The position numbers were made by a program, and so were the translations under genes. Below are positions 26,469-35,476 of a DNA stretch of 64,000 nt, in pieces; position 1 is the first letter of the stretch, and each line of letters begins with the position of its first letter. This DNA is from Flammeovirga kamogawensis (GTDB taxonomy: Bacteria; Bacteroidota; Bacteroidia; Cytophagales; Flammeovirgaceae). Under the pieces are notes generated by a model that saw nothing but the letters and a program-made list of their open reading frames with translations, was not told where the DNA came from and made no database searches. The stretch covers positions 3,201,501 through 3,265,500 of the forward strand of contig NZ_CP076128.1 in NCBI RefSeq assembly GCF_018736065.1, given 5' to 3'.

Positions 26469-26837
26469 ATGAAACCTAATTATTTCACAACATATACTAC
26501 TATACCATTATTAAAGTTAAAGATTTGGACAGAAATTCAGACCTTTGCAATTAATGAGTATCAATTAAAAGGATTAGTGGAGAGTTTTGAACAAGACTTA
26601 CACGATCTAATTAATAATGCTCGCTTGGGCCTAAAAAATGATAATCAACAAGGTATTTTTGAGGCGATGCATACTCTAAAAGGTATAGCAGGAACTTTAG
26701 GTGCTACTAGATTGCATAAAATGGCTCAAAGTGCTGAAAAATTAAGTATCAAACGACTTCAAGAGAAGAAAATAATTGACCAAATTGAACAATGTGGGAA
26801 TGCTTCTCTAAAAGCAATGAATAGTAGTAGTGAATAA
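26469..26837 (+). CDS. Histidine phosphotransfer (Hpt) domain protein
   Basis: A 122-residue single Hpt domain. The phosphorylatable His is H68 in [17 protein letters not shown], matching HxxKGxSxxxG. A long preceding helix ([24 protein letters not shown]) completes the four-helix bundle. Hpt proteins pass phosphate between hybrid sensor kinases and response regulators; no kinase is nearby. The first 25 residues ([18 protein letters not shown]) are unusual, and a later start is possible. Its 3' end overlaps the queG start by 8 nt, so the two are translationally coupled. Confidence 0.85.
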   Translation: MKPNYFTTYTTIPLLKLKIWTEIQTFAINEYQLKGLVESFEQDLHDLINNARLGLKNDNQQGIFEAMHTLKGIAGTLGATRLHKMAQSAEKLSIKRLQEKKIIDQIEQCGNASLKAMNSSSE

Positions 26838-27768
26838 GCAATTACAAAAAGAGAGAAATGCTAATTTAATAAAAGCCGAAGCTAAACGCTTGGGTTTTTC
26901 TGAGTGCGGTATTGCCAAGGCTGGCTTTTTAGAGGAAGAAGCAGATCCTTTAGAAAAATGGCTTAAAAATAATATGCATGGAGAAATGGGGTACATGGCT
27001 AATCATTTTGATAAACGACTTGACCCTACCAAATTAGTTGAAGGAGCTAAATCAGTAGTAATGCTTTCTTACAACTATTACCCAGAAAAAGATTTAGCAA
27101 AAGATGGAAATTATAAGATTGCTAAATATGCTTATGGAGAAGATTATCATTATGTAATAAAACATAAATTGAAAGATCTTGTCAAATTTATTAATTCTGA
27201 GATTGGAGAAGTAGATGGACGTGTATTTGTAGATTCTGCTCCAGTAATGGAAAGAGCATGGGCAAAAAAAGCAGGGTTAGGTTGGGTAGGAAAACATAGT
27301 TTACTGCTTAACCGACAAATGGGAAGTTTCTTTTTTCTTGCAGAATTAATTATTGATCTTGATTTAGAAGCAGACCCTCCTGTTAAAGATTTTTGTGGAA
27401 CATGTACAAGATGTATTGATGCCTGCCCGACAGATGCTATTCCAGAAAAAGGTGTAGTTGATGGTAGTAAATGTATATCTTACTTAACCATTGAATTAAA
27501 AGATCAAATTCCAACACAGTTTGAAGGTAAAATGAACGATTGGATTTTTGGTTGTGATATTTGTCAAGATGTTTGCCCGTGGAATAGATTCTCTTCCTCG
27601 CATTCAACAGATACATTCAATCCTCATCAAAATTTGGGAAATGTAGATAAGAAAGAATGGGAAGAATTAACAGAAGATGTTTTTAAAGAGCTATTTAAAA
27701 AATCGGCAATTAAAAGAACAAAATATGCAGGACTTATGCGGAATATTTCTTTTGCAAAAAAAAAGTGA
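26830..27768 (+). CDS. queG: Epoxyqueuosine reductase
   Basis: A 312-residue QueG, which performs the last step of queuosine synthesis in tRNA: cobalamin- and Fe-S-dependent reduction of epoxyqueuosine. Two 4Fe-4S binding motifs are clear: [12 protein letters not shown] and [10 protein letters not shown], and the family's [23 protein letters not shown] is intact. Starts at GTG 26830, inside the end of the Hpt gene; no ATG lies close by. The stop codon lies within the left arm of the terminator. It links to the cobTSC operon through its need for cobalamin. Confidence 0.95.
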   Translation: MNKQLQKERNANLIKAEAKRLGFSECGIAKAGFLEEEADPLEKWLKNNMHGEMGYMANHFDKRLDPTKLVEGAKSVVMLSYNYYPEKDLAKDGNYKIAKYAYGEDYHYVIKHKLKDLVKFINSEIGEVDGRVFVDSAPVMERAWAKKAGLGWVGKHSLLLNRQMGSFFFLAELIIDLDLEADPPVKDFCGTCTRCIDACPTDAIPEKGVVDGSKCISYLTIELKDQIPTQFEGKMNDWIFGCDICQDVCPWNRFSSSHSTDTFNPHQNLGNVDKKEWEELTEDVFKELFKKSAIKRTKYAGLMRNISFAKKK

Positions 27769-27790
27769 TTATCTAAATAATCACTTTTTA
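27760..27790 (+). terminator. Intrinsic terminator overlapping the queG stop
   Basis: Perfect 13-bp stem (27760-27772 with 27777-27789, AAAAAGTGATTAT) and 4-nt loop. The queG TGA is inside the left arm. T-run or A-run on both sides allows function on both strands. Confidence 0.8.
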
Positions 27791-27814
27791 GTTTATAAGT
27801 TCTGTAACTTTATA

Positions 27815-28021
27815 TTAGCCAACTAAAGAATAGGAGCTAATATGTTTATTACATTCGTTTTGAATTAAAAATGCATAATTTGGGAAAGTTGATTTACTCC
27901 ATGATCTTAATGATAAAACTTCATTGATCGAGAGAATCCCCAAAGACTTGCGTAATTCTTTTAAGAATAGGTGACGATCGAACGAAACTTTCTTTAGAAT
28001 TATTTTTGAATATTCAAGCAT
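27815..28021 (-). CDS. Small conserved Bacteroidota protein of unknown function
   Basis: A 68-residue protein starting MLEYSKIILKKVSFDRHLFLKELRKSL (ATG 28021). Short proteins with this opening (LxYxKxILxKVSFDxxLFxKELxKAL) are common in Bacteroidota, and it is convergent with queG and ends 25 nt past a bidirectional terminator, all consistent with a real gene. It is basic and mostly helical; the segment INEVLSLRSWS follows the family's pattern of a second helix. No biochemical function is known to me. Confidence 0.65.
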   Translation of the reverse strand: MLEYSKIILKKVSFDRHLFLKELRKSLGILSINEVLSLRSWSKSTFPNYAFLIQNECNKHISSYSLVG

Positions 28022-28174
28022 GATCGGGTTTTTGTTACTTGGTTGTTTGGTTATATAAAATATATAGTTGTCATCAATTATATTTCCTATGTTCGTTAAC
28101 GTGAATATAGTGTAAAAGTTACATTTTTAGTAATTATTCTTGAAATTTTTATTTTTTTCACATTTTTTGTAGAT

Positions 28175-29662
28175 ATGAATTTAGATATTTACGGTATGAA
28201 ATCAGTAGCATTCAAATACCATAATAATATTAAGTATATAGTTTTTGTGTTGAGCTTACTTTTATTAGGAATAGAAGGTATAGCACAAACAGTTACAGTA
28301 AACATAGGTAGAACTGAAATAGGTCAGAATGAAAATTTTGAAATTACTTTAACAGTAAAGAATGGTAGATTAACCAACTATTCTCAGTTTCCTGATATTC
28401 AAGGATTTAGAAAAGGGAGACCTTCTACATCAAGTCAGACATCCATAATAAATGGTCAAGTGTCTACGCAGCAGAGTGTTACACAAATGTATGCTCCAAC
28501 TAAACAAGGAACGTTTGTTTTAAAGCCATTCAAGATGTCTGTAAATGGCAAATCTGTAAATAGTAAAGGAGCAACAATTAAAGTTGGTAAAGCTGTTCAG
28601 CGCCAATCTTACGACCCTTTTGCAGATTTTTGGGGAAATGGAGGTTCTCAGCAGCAACAGCAAGAACAACAATTTATAGATGTAGAAGCAGATGCTTTTT
28701 ATGCTGTAAGTACAGATAAGAGATCAGTATATAGAGGTGAAGGCTTCAGGATGGATATTTCATTCTATGTTTCTGTTACAAATAGAGCAGAATTAGAATT
28801 TTTTAAAATTGATGAACAAATTTCTGATATTCTTAAAAAAGTAAAGCCAAAGAATTGTTGGGAAGAGAATTTTAATATTGAATCTATTCATCCAGAATAT
28901 GTAACAGTAAATGGTAAATCATATCGTCAATATAAAATATATGAGGCGATGTTTTACCCTCTTAATACAGAAGATATTGTTGTAGCTCCTACTCAATTGA
29001 AAATGATTAAATACCAAGTTGCACAACGTCAGTCATTTTTTGGAAGAAATAGAAAAGAAGATGTTGAGATCTTTAAATCTAAAGGAAGAACAATAAAAGT
29101 AAAACCACTTCCAGATAGCCAATTTAAAAGTATTGCAAGTGTTGGTAATTACCGTATGAAAGAAGATGTTAGCGATACTAAAATTAAAACAGGAGAAAGT
29201 GTAACTCTTGAGTTTAAAGTAGAGGGAGAAGGTAATATATCATCTATTAGAGAGCCAGATGTTGTAGATTCTGAAAACCTATTATTCTATCCTCCTAGTA
29301 TATCTCAAAATATAAAGAGAGCAAATAATCGAGTTGTTGGTTCGAAACAGTTTACTTATTATATAGAACCACAAGAGCCAGGAACATACAGCCTAAAAGA
29401 TTTTGTGAGCCTATCTATCTTTAATCCAAGAACTAAGAAATATGAAGTTCTTCACCCTAAGGGAACAATTACAGTAGAAGGAAAAAGTTTAAGAGACGCA
29501 AACATTTCTAAAACAGATTTAGGATCTTTTTATGATTCTATGAAAAATGCAGACAATTCTCTTATACCAATGAATGAAACCTCTTGGATTCAAATAATTT
29601 TAAACATCTTTGTAGTAATAACCTTAGTAACAACAGGTGTATTGTTGTTCAAAAAAATCTAA
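28175..29662 (+). CDS. BatD-family (oxygen tolerance) membrane protein
   Basis: A 495-residue protein with an N-terminal signal (about residues 20-38, IVFVLSLLLLGIEGIAQ), two immunoglobulin-like BatD repeats (TVTVNIGRTEIGQNENFEITLTV at the front, VSVTNRAELEFF and KTGESVTLEFKVEGEGN later) and one C-terminal membrane helix (WIQIILNIFVVITLVTTGVLLF) with a short basic tail. A Gln-rich linker lies near residue 160. BatD proteins act with BatA/B/C/E or MoxR ATPases in envelope stress or aerotolerance; none of these partners is adjacent. It is shorter than the common 550-600 residue form. Start could be ATG 28175 or 28196. The next gene, a lipoprotein, begins 4 nt after the stop. Confidence 0.85.
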   Translation: MNLDIYGMKSVAFKYHNNIKYIVFVLSLLLLGIEGIAQTVTVNIGRTEIGQNENFEITLTVKNGRLTNYSQFPDIQGFRKGRPSTSSQTSIINGQVSTQQSVTQMYAPTKQGTFVLKPFKMSVNGKSVNSKGATIKVGKAVQRQSYDPFADFWGNGGSQQQQQEQQFIDVEADAFYAVSTDKRSVYRGEGFRMDISFYVSVTNRAELEFFKIDEQISDILKKVKPKNCWEENFNIESIHPEYVTVNGKSYRQYKIYEAMFYPLNTEDIVVAPTQLKMIKYQVAQRQSFFGRNRKEDVEIFKSKGRTIKVKPLPDSQFKSIASVGNYRMKEDVSDTKIKTGESVTLEFKVEGEGNISSIREPDVVDSENLLFYPPSISQNIKRANNRVVGSKQFTYYIEPQEPGTYSLKDFVSLSIFNPRTKKYEVLHPKGTITVEGKSLRDANISKTDLGSFYDSMKNADNSLIPMNETSWIQIILNIFVVITLVTTGVLLFKKI

Positions 29663-29666
29663 TAGT

Positions 29667-30473
29667 ATGAAGAGTTTTTTGTCTCTAAATATAAAAATCA
29701 TTGTACTACTGTTCTTGTCATCTTGTGAAAAGTATGTTGACACAGTACCACCAGTAGTAGACTGGTTTACTATAAATGAAAATGATGGGTCTGGAGAGGT
29801 AATGATTGACACCTTATCTACAGAATTAGAATATAGAGCTTATTTTAGAGATGTTGGTGGTATGTTATCATATTCTATCACTTATGAATCTAAGGATAAT
29901 GATGGTCCAGGTTTAAGAGTACCTGCTTTCTTAAATACAATTGATACTTTTGCAATTGGTGGTGCTCAATCAGAAACATATACTAAAACAACCATATTTG
30001 GTGGAGATAATTCAGAAGGTTATTATGTAGCTGCAACAGGGTTATATGACATCCATTTAGATTATAGAGATCTGGCATTAAATGATGGTTCAAGAGTAAC
30101 AATTCCTATAGAATTAAGAAATTACGCACCTTTTTTTAAATACCAAGATTTTGAAGAGGATAGTGTTAACGGTACAACTACTTCAATTTTTAATATTAGA
30201 GTTACAGTAGACGATTTAGATAACAACCTGAATGCATGTAATATGATAATGTATTCCAAAGTATACGAACCAGATTCTATTGAAACAGATGGTATTGTTT
30301 ATGATTCGTTACTCGAATATACATTAACTCAACCTGTACCGGGTGCGGGACCATACCAAATAAATGAAACATTTGATTTTGACAGTGTTGGAATTTACGA
30401 GTTAAGGTTGTCTAGTTCTGATGATAAAAGAAATATAACAAACTCCATAATTACTATTGGAGTTCCAAAATAA
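29667..30473 (+). CDS. Lipoprotein of unknown function, co-operonic with batD
   Basis: A 268-residue protein starting at ATG 29667 (an in-frame GTG at 29637 lies inside batD and is unlikely). The signal ends in the lipobox FLSSC, followed by EKYVDTVPPVVDWF, so it is an envelope lipoprotein. The mature part is beta-rich with repeated DxxxN elements and two strands of the type FRDVGGMLSYSITYE and VDDLDNNLNACN, suggesting Ig-like/cadherin-type domains, but I cannot name a family. The 4-nt gap to batD shows they are one transcription unit, so it may work with BatD in the envelope. Confidence 0.7.
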   Translation: MKSFLSLNIKIIVLLFLSSCEKYVDTVPPVVDWFTINENDGSGEVMIDTLSTELEYRAYFRDVGGMLSYSITYESKDNDGPGLRVPAFLNTIDTFAIGGAQSETYTKTTIFGGDNSEGYYVAATGLYDIHLDYRDLALNDGSRVTIPIELRNYAPFFKYQDFEEDSVNGTTTSIFNIRVTVDDLDNNLNACNMIMYSKVYEPDSIETDGIVYDSLLEYTLTQPVPGAGPYQINETFDFDSVGIYELRLSSSDDKRNITNSIITIGVPK

Positions 30474-30474
30474 A

Positions 30475-30515
30475 AAAAAGCGAGAAGCATTAAATGTGCT
30501 TCTCGCTTTTTTACT
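30475..30515 (+). terminator. Intrinsic terminator after the batD operon
   Basis: Perfect 15-bp stem (30475-30489 with 30497-30511, AAAAAGCGAGAAGCA), 7-nt loop and T-run. It lies 8 nt before the left end of the insertion sequence. Confidence 0.9.
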
Positions 30516-30520
30516 ATATC

Positions 30521-30544
30521 TGTCTCGTCCTGAATTAGTGTTAC
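30521..30544 (+). repeat. Left terminal inverted repeat of the IS3-family element
   Basis: TGTCTCGTCC at the tip and TAGTGTTAC at the inner end are shared with the right end apart from a few substitutions. Confidence 0.85.
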
Positions 30545-30559
30545 ACAAAACGTAACATT

Positions 30560-30988
30560 ATGAATGAAGATCAAGAATATCAGTACACTAAACGTACACA
30601 AAAAGATTACAGCTACTCTTTTAAATTACAAGTTGTAGATGAAGTGGAACGAGGGGAAATTGGTATAACGGCAGCCAGACTTAAATATGGAATACAAGGT
30701 CATGGTACCATCCGTACTTGGATAAGAAAGTATGGTAATTTAGATTGGGATAATAAATCTGATTTAAAAATGGGAAAGACACCAGAACAAAAATTAATGG
30801 AGCTAGAACAAAAAGTTCTATTATTAGAGAAGCAAAAAGCTTCTTTAGAAAAACAACTCTACGTAACAGATAAAAAAGCAATTTTCTTTGATATGATGAT
30901 CGATATTGCTGAGGATGAGTTTAATATTCCTATTAGAAAAAAGTCTTTACCCAAGCAGTTGACCAATTCAAAAAAGAAGAAAAAATAG
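30560..30988 (+). CDS. IS3-family transposase OrfA (helix-turn-helix)
   Basis: A 142-residue protein beginning ATG 30560. Residues 16-60 form the helix-turn-helix DNA-binding domain (SFKLQVVDEVERGEIGITAARLKYGI, then GTIRTWIRKYG), and residues 75-105 a leucine-zipper-like coiled coil (LMELEQKVLLLEKQKASLEKQL) as usual for IS3 OrfA dimerisation. In this frame it ends soon after a Lys-rich run encoded by the slippery A-tract, so the stop at 30986-30988 gives free OrfA when no frameshift occurs; OrfA alone usually acts as repressor and end-binding protein. Confidence 0.93.
   Translation: MNEDQEYQYTKRTQKDYSYSFKLQVVDEVERGEIGITAARLKYGIQGHGTIRTWIRKYGNLDWDNKSDLKMGKTPEQKLMELEQKVLLLEKQKASLEKQLYVTDKKAIFFDMMIDIAEDEFNIPIRKKSLPKQLTNSKKKKK
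30970..30976 (+). other. Programmed -1 frameshift site (A AAA AAG) of the IS3-family element
   Basis: The heptamer A-AAA-AAG is correctly phased in the orfA frame (codons AAA at 30971 and AAG at 30974). Slipping by -1 continues as KEEKIGVKPTCELLGL, joining the orfB frame, which is open from 30937, and yields a fusion of about 435 residues. Confidence 0.85.
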
Positions 30989-31008
30989 GAGTCAAACCGA
31001 CTTGTGAA

Positions 31009-31866
31009 TTGCTTGGGTTAAATCGACAAATTTATTATCGTTCAAAAAGGAAAGTAAAAAAGAATAATAGTATTGCATCTAAAGTAGTAGACTTAGTGAA
31101 AAGAATTCGTTTGAAGCAAACTAAAATAGGGACAAGGAAATTATATCAATTACTTCTTCCTGAATTGCAATTACTAAATGTAGGTCGAGATAAGCTTTTT
31201 GATATCATGAGGGCTAATCGACTCGATATCAAGCCTAAAAAACAATATCATGTCACTACAAATTCTCATCACAGATTTAAAAAGCATAAAAATCTTATTG
31301 AGCATTTGGAAATAAATAGACCTGAACAAGTATTAGTTTCTGATATAACTTACATAGGTGAGCGAAGTAACCCAATGTATCTCTCCTTGGTAACAGATGC
31401 TTATTCTAAGAAAATAATGGGGTTAAACGTATCAGATAGTTTGAATGCAAATGGAGCTATTGCAGCATTAAAAGAAGCACTGAAAAATAGAAACTATGTT
31501 GATTTACCAATGATACACCATTCAGATAGAGGATTACAATATTGTAGTCACGAGTATCAACGACATCTTCAGGAAAATAAAGTATTGTGCTCGATGACGG
31601 AATCTTACGATCCTTATCAAAATGCGGTAGCAGAAAGAATAAACGGAATTCTTAAGCAAGAATTTATTTTAGGAATAAAAATTAATGATCTCGATTTAAT
31701 GAATAAATTTATTAGAGAATCTGTATATATTTACAATAATGAAAGGCCTCATTGGAGTAATTATATGAAGACACCTGTTGAGATGCATCAGCAAAGTGAA
31801 ATAAAAATGAGAACTTATAAAAGTAAAAATAGCACCGAGTCTACACTCGATGCTATCAATATATAA
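31009..31866 (+). CDS. IS3-family transposase OrfB (DDE integrase core)
   Basis: The catalytic part of the transposase. As written from TTG 31009 it is 285 residues, but the frame is open from 30937, and the upstream QFKKEEKIGVKPTCELLGL matches typical OrfB starts, so the real product is the frameshifted OrfAB fusion. The acidic triad is visible as VLVSDITY, IHHSDRGLQY and NAVAERINGILKQEF, followed by YNNERPHWSNYMKTPVEMH, the usual rve C-terminal motif. It catalyses excision and insertion of the element. Confidence 0.92.
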   Translation: MLGLNRQIYYRSKRKVKKNNSIASKVVDLVKRIRLKQTKIGTRKLYQLLLPELQLLNVGRDKLFDIMRANRLDIKPKKQYHVTTNSHHRFKKHKNLIEHLEINRPEQVLVSDITYIGERSNPMYLSLVTDAYSKKIMGLNVSDSLNANGAIAALKEALKNRNYVDLPMIHHSDRGLQYCSHEYQRHLQENKVLCSMTESYDPYQNAVAERINGILKQEFILGIKINDLDLMNKFIRESVYIYNNERPHWSNYMKTPVEMHQQSEIKMRTYKSKNSTESTLDAINI

Positions 31867-31878
31867 TAGTCTAAATCT

Positions 31879-31902
31879 GTAACGCTATGGACGGACTAGA
31901 CA
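31879..31902 (-). repeat. Right terminal inverted repeat of the IS3-family element
   Basis: Reverse complement begins TGTCTAGTCC and ends TAGCGTTAC. The next three bases, ATC, repeat the sequence before the left end. Confidence 0.85.
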
Positions 31903-31913
31903 ATCATTAAAAT

Positions 31914-32807
31914 TTAATCTTGCTTGTAACCAAACATTTTTAAACTTTTATCATTCTTACGCCAATCAGGATCAACTTTCACAAACGTTTCTAAGAATAC
32001 TTTCTTCTGTAAGAATTTTTCCATTTCTTTTCTAGAGTCAGCACCAACGTGTTTTAATTTCGATCCACCTTTACCGATAATAATTCCTTTCTGACTTTCT
32101 CTTTCGACCATAATAACGGCACGGATTTTTACAATATCCTTTTCGTTTTTATAGCTTTCTACAATCACTTCACAAGAGTAAGGAACTTCTTCTTTATAAT
32201 GTAAGAATATTTTTTCACGAATAATCTCAGAAATAAAGAAACGCATTGGCTTGTCGGTTAATTCTTCTTTATCATAAAATGCTTCGTGTTCTGGAAGCAA
32301 ATTTAAGATTTCGTCTAGAATAACAGGAACATTAAAACCATGTAAAGCCGAAACAGGCATTATTACTTTAGGGTTTAATTTCTCTTGCCAATAATTTACT
32401 TTATTTAAAACATCGTCTTGTTTTGCAAGGTCAATTTTATTGATGATTACAATAATTGGAACGTTTGTCTTCTCAAGTTTAATTAAGGCGTCTTTCTCTT
32501 TAAACTGTTCGAAAATATCAGTAACAAAAAGAATAACATCTGCATCTTGTAGAGAGTTATCAACAAAGTTCATCATCGACTCATGTAGTTCATATTTAGG
32601 GTTGATAATGCCAGGAGTATCAGAATAGACAATCTGATAATCATCGGTACTCATAATCCCCATAATACGGTGACGAGTAGTTTGTGCTTTTGAAGTAATA
32701 ATTGATAGACGTTCGCCAACCAATTCATTCATGAGTGTAGATTTACCAACATTCGGTTTTCCTACAATACTCACAAAACCTGCTTTATGTTTTTTAACTT
32801 CACTCAT
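31914..32807 (-). CDS. era: GTPase Era
   Basis: A 297-residue essential ribosome-biogenesis GTPase that binds the 3' end of 16S rRNA in 30S maturation. G1 is GKPNVGKST near residue 16, G3 is SDTPG, G4 NKID, and the C-terminal KH domain carries GIIIGKGGSKLKHVGADSR. Length and ends are standard. Its 3' end lies 12 bp from the right end of the IS element; the insertion must have displaced the shared intergenic terminator from immediately downstream of era, leaving it to rely on read-through or a signal inside the element. Confidence 0.97.
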   Translation of the reverse strand: MSEVKKHKAGFVSIVGKPNVGKSTLMNELVGERLSIITSKAQTTRHRIMGIMSTDDYQIVYSDTPGIINPKYELHESMMNFVDNSLQDADVILFVTDIFEQFKEKDALIKLEKTNVPIIVIINKIDLAKQDDVLNKVNYWQEKLNPKVIMPVSALHGFNVPVILDEILNLLPEHEAFYDKEELTDKPMRFFISEIIREKIFLHYKEEVPYSCEVIVESYKNEKDIVKIRAVIMVERESQKGIIIGKGGSKLKHVGADSRKEMEKFLQKKVFLETFVKVDPDWRKNDKSLKMFGYKQD

Positions 32808-32924
32808 GATTTACTAATAAATAAATAGTATTAATGTTTAATTCTATGTTTAAAATGGATTATAGTTTCTAGTTAGTATTTTCTTAAATAGAAACGGTAT
32901 CCCACTATAAATTATTAACTATAA

Positions 32925-35066
32925 TTAGACTCCAACAGTTCGATTAAAATGTGCGAGCCCAAAATAAATACAACTATAAGGTAATTCTCCATTAAAGTAA
33001 TCAAAAATTGGTTTAACTCCTTGATTACTACCAATGGTACGGATAGCCTCTGCTACAGCTTCTAGTTGTTCTCCAGTAATAAATTGGAATATGTCAATAT
33101 TATACCCCATCTCATATAAAGTCGCAAGATGATTAAAGATACTTTCATCCCTTAGTTGTCTTTGTTGTCCTATCTCATGAACACCAAGTCCTTTTTGATA
33201 CAACTCATATGTTAACAATAAAGAGCTACCTTTTATCTTAAAGCCTTCTTTAGATTTGGAGATAATAAACCTAACAATAGCTCCAATAAACTGGTTCCCA
33301 TATTTCTTTAATTTAACTTCACCAACACCAGATACCTTAACCATATCATTAACTGCAATAGGCATTTTCTCTGCCATATCTTTAATAGTTGCATCACTAA
33401 ATACAACATAAGGAGGTATTCCTTCTTTGTCTGCAAGAGATTTTCGTAAAACACGTAATGTTTCGAAAAGAGAAGTAGATAATTCTTCTTTTGCAGAAAC
33501 CTTTTTGGTAGGTGTTTTTGTTGATGGAGTAGCTTTAAATTGAGATAACTTAGCAAAGTTAACAGGATTTTTTCCTAATAGAATACTCTTACCCGTTTCT
33601 GTAACTCTAAAAGTATTATGTTGATCATAGGCAATCTCTACAAGGCCTAGATTAAGCATTTGTTGCAGGTATAACTGCCAATGGTCATAACTAATGTCTT
33701 TACCTGCACCATAAGTTTTAATTTGATCAAAACCGGCACGAACCAGGTCAATTCTACGAGACCCTCTCAATAAGTCAATAAGCATACCTGCAGATAAACT
33801 TTTATTCATTTCACGAGATGATCGAATAATAGCAGACATTGCCTTCTGAGCGATGACAGTTCCGTCAAAAAGTTCGGGAGGGTTTCTACAAACATCACAA
33901 TTACCACAATCTTTCTCTAAACTTTCTCCAAAATAGCTTAACAGAATTCGCCTCCTACAAGTACGTGTTTCTGCATATTGTTGCATGCGTTCCAGTTTAG
34001 AAAGTTGTAATTGAGATTGTCCACTATCCCCTACCATTTCACGCAATTGCATAACATCTGCAAAAGTGTAAAACAATAAAGTATCAGATGGTAAGCTATC
34101 TCTACCTGCTCTACCAATCTCTTGATAGTACCCTTCTAAATTTTTAGGTAAATTATAATGTATTACCCAACGTACATTGGGTTTATCTATTCCCATACCA
34201 AAGGCTATAGTAGCACAAATAATAGGAATATCATCTTTAATAAAACTTTCTTGTATCCTAGAACGTTCAGCAGCAGGCATTCCGGCATGATAAAACATGG
34301 CATTATGTCCAGCAGCTCTTAGCTTTTTTGCTAATGATTCTGTGTTTTTTCGAGAAAGGCAATATACAATTCCAGATTGATTGGGTCTATCTCTTAAAAA
34401 GTGAATAATTTTCTCTATTCTTTTCTGACCAGCCTCTACTCTTAAGCTTAAGTTAGGTCTATCAAAAGAAGAAATAAACATTCTAGGGTTCTTCATGTTT
34501 AGCTGTCTTGCTATATCATTTCTGGTAGCTTTATCTGCTGTGGCAGTAAGTGCAATAAATGATATATCAGGAAAGCGCTGTCTTAATGAAGCTAATTGAG
34601 TATATTCTGGTCTAAAATCATGTCCCCATTGAGAGATACAGTGTGCTTCATCTATGGCAATAAAACTAATATGTAATCTACATAAAAAGTCAAGAAATTG
34701 AGGAGTCAATAACTTTTCTGGAGATATATATAATAATTTTAATCGCTCATGAATAAGATCTTCTTCTATTTCTCTTTGTTCAACATAGTTTTGAGAACTA
34801 TTAATAAAAGCAGCTGGAACACCATTCGCTTTTAAGCTTTCAACCTGATCTTTCATTAATGCAATTAACGGAGAGATTACTATGGCCGTTCCATGAGAAA
34901 TAATTCCAGGAATTTGATAGCAGATAGATTTACCTCCACCTGTAGGCATTAATACTACCGTATCTTGTTTTGATAAGACATTAGCAATAATGTCTTCTTG
35001 CATTGGTCTGAATCGATCGTACCCAAAGTATTGCTTAAGGGCATGTTGAGCAGTGGATATATCCAT
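32925..35066 (-). CDS. recQ: ATP-dependent DNA helicase RecQ
   Basis: A 713-residue 3'-5' DNA helicase acting in recombination and fork repair. Visible are Walker A MPTGGGKSICYQIPG (about 40-54), the DEAH box with IDEAHCISQWGHDFRPEY (about 137-154), helicase C domain (GMGIDKPNVRWVIHYN), the zinc-binding Cys set CRRRIL...CGNCDVCRNP (about 370-395), the winged-helix RQC domain and an HRDC domain (VFSDATIKDMAEKMP). A further 100-residue C-terminal helical region follows. Divergent from the response regulator gene across a 548-bp gap. Confidence 0.95.
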   Translation of the reverse strand: MDISTAQHALKQYFGYDRFRPMQEDIIANVLSKQDTVVLMPTGGGKSICYQIPGIISHGTAIVISPLIALMKDQVESLKANGVPAAFINSSQNYVEQREIEEDLIHERLKLLYISPEKLLTPQFLDFLCRLHISFIAIDEAHCISQWGHDFRPEYTQLASLRQRFPDISFIALTATADKATRNDIARQLNMKNPRMFISSFDRPNLSLRVEAGQKRIEKIIHFLRDRPNQSGIVYCLSRKNTESLAKKLRAAGHNAMFYHAGMPAAERSRIQESFIKDDIPIICATIAFGMGIDKPNVRWVIHYNLPKNLEGYYQEIGRAGRDSLPSDTLLFYTFADVMQLREMVGDSGQSQLQLSKLERMQQYAETRTCRRRILLSYFGESLEKDCGNCDVCRNPPELFDGTVIAQKAMSAIIRSSREMNKSLSAGMLIDLLRGSRRIDLVRAGFDQIKTYGAGKDISYDHWQLYLQQMLNLGLVEIAYDQHNTFRVTETGKSILLGKNPVNFAKLSQFKATPSTKTPTKKVSAKEELSTSLFETLRVLRKSLADKEGIPPYVVFSDATIKDMAEKMPIAVNDMVKVSGVGEVKLKKYGNQFIGAIVRFIISKSKEGFKIKGSSLLLTYELYQKGLGVHEIGQQRQLRDESIFNHLATLYEMGYNIDIFQFITGEQLEAVAEAIRTIGSNQGVKPIFDYFNGELPYSCIYFGLAHFNRTVGV

Positions 35067-35476
35067 GTAAATATTTTAACAGAATTTCTTGGCAAGTTAC
35101 GACCTATAGGTAATCTTCTCAAATAGATTTTAAACTATTATCTTTTATAGTAGAAAAAATTAAATCGAATTACATTTAGAATAATTGAATGATAATTCAT
35201 CACTCTACTTACTCTATGTAGTATTTATTTAAATCGCTATTGTTTTGATAATAAAATAGATAGATATATGTATTTTTAATAGAAATAATGAAAATATACA
35301 GTTGATTATTTGCGAAATAGTTAATATTATAATATGTTTACAGTCAAGAAAGCAAACAAAAAGTTATTTTATTGCGAATTACGCAAATTTACCGATGATT
35401 GTTTTCTAGAAACAATTTATGCCTTTAGGTTATAAATATTTCGATGGAAGTTTAAATAATTGAATTGGTTAGAAAG

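Larger units (their letters stand above)
30521..31902 (+). mobile_element. IS3-family insertion sequence, complete, with 3-bp target duplication
   Basis: A 1382-bp element bounded by 24-bp imperfect inverted repeats (TGTCTcGTCC... left, TGTCTaGTCC... right; 17 of 24 positions match) and flanked by a direct repeat ATC at 30518-30520 and 31903-31905. It carries orfA and orfB in frames offset by -1 with an A-AAA-AAG slippery heptamer between them, the standard IS3-family arrangement. The D-D-E motif is intact, so it may still move. It landed between the batD-operon terminator and the 3' end of era, 8 bp downstream of era's stop, disrupting neither. Confidence 0.93.

Noticed and set aside
31009-31866. 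TTG 31009 as an independent translation start of orfB
   Set aside because: The frame is open back to 30937 and a phased A-AAA-AAG heptamer joins it to orfA; the TTG is a convenience start only.
30521-31902. Larger composite transposon or genomic island around the IS element
   Set aside because: Only one IS copy is present and both flanks are ordinary core genes with a simple 3-bp duplication.
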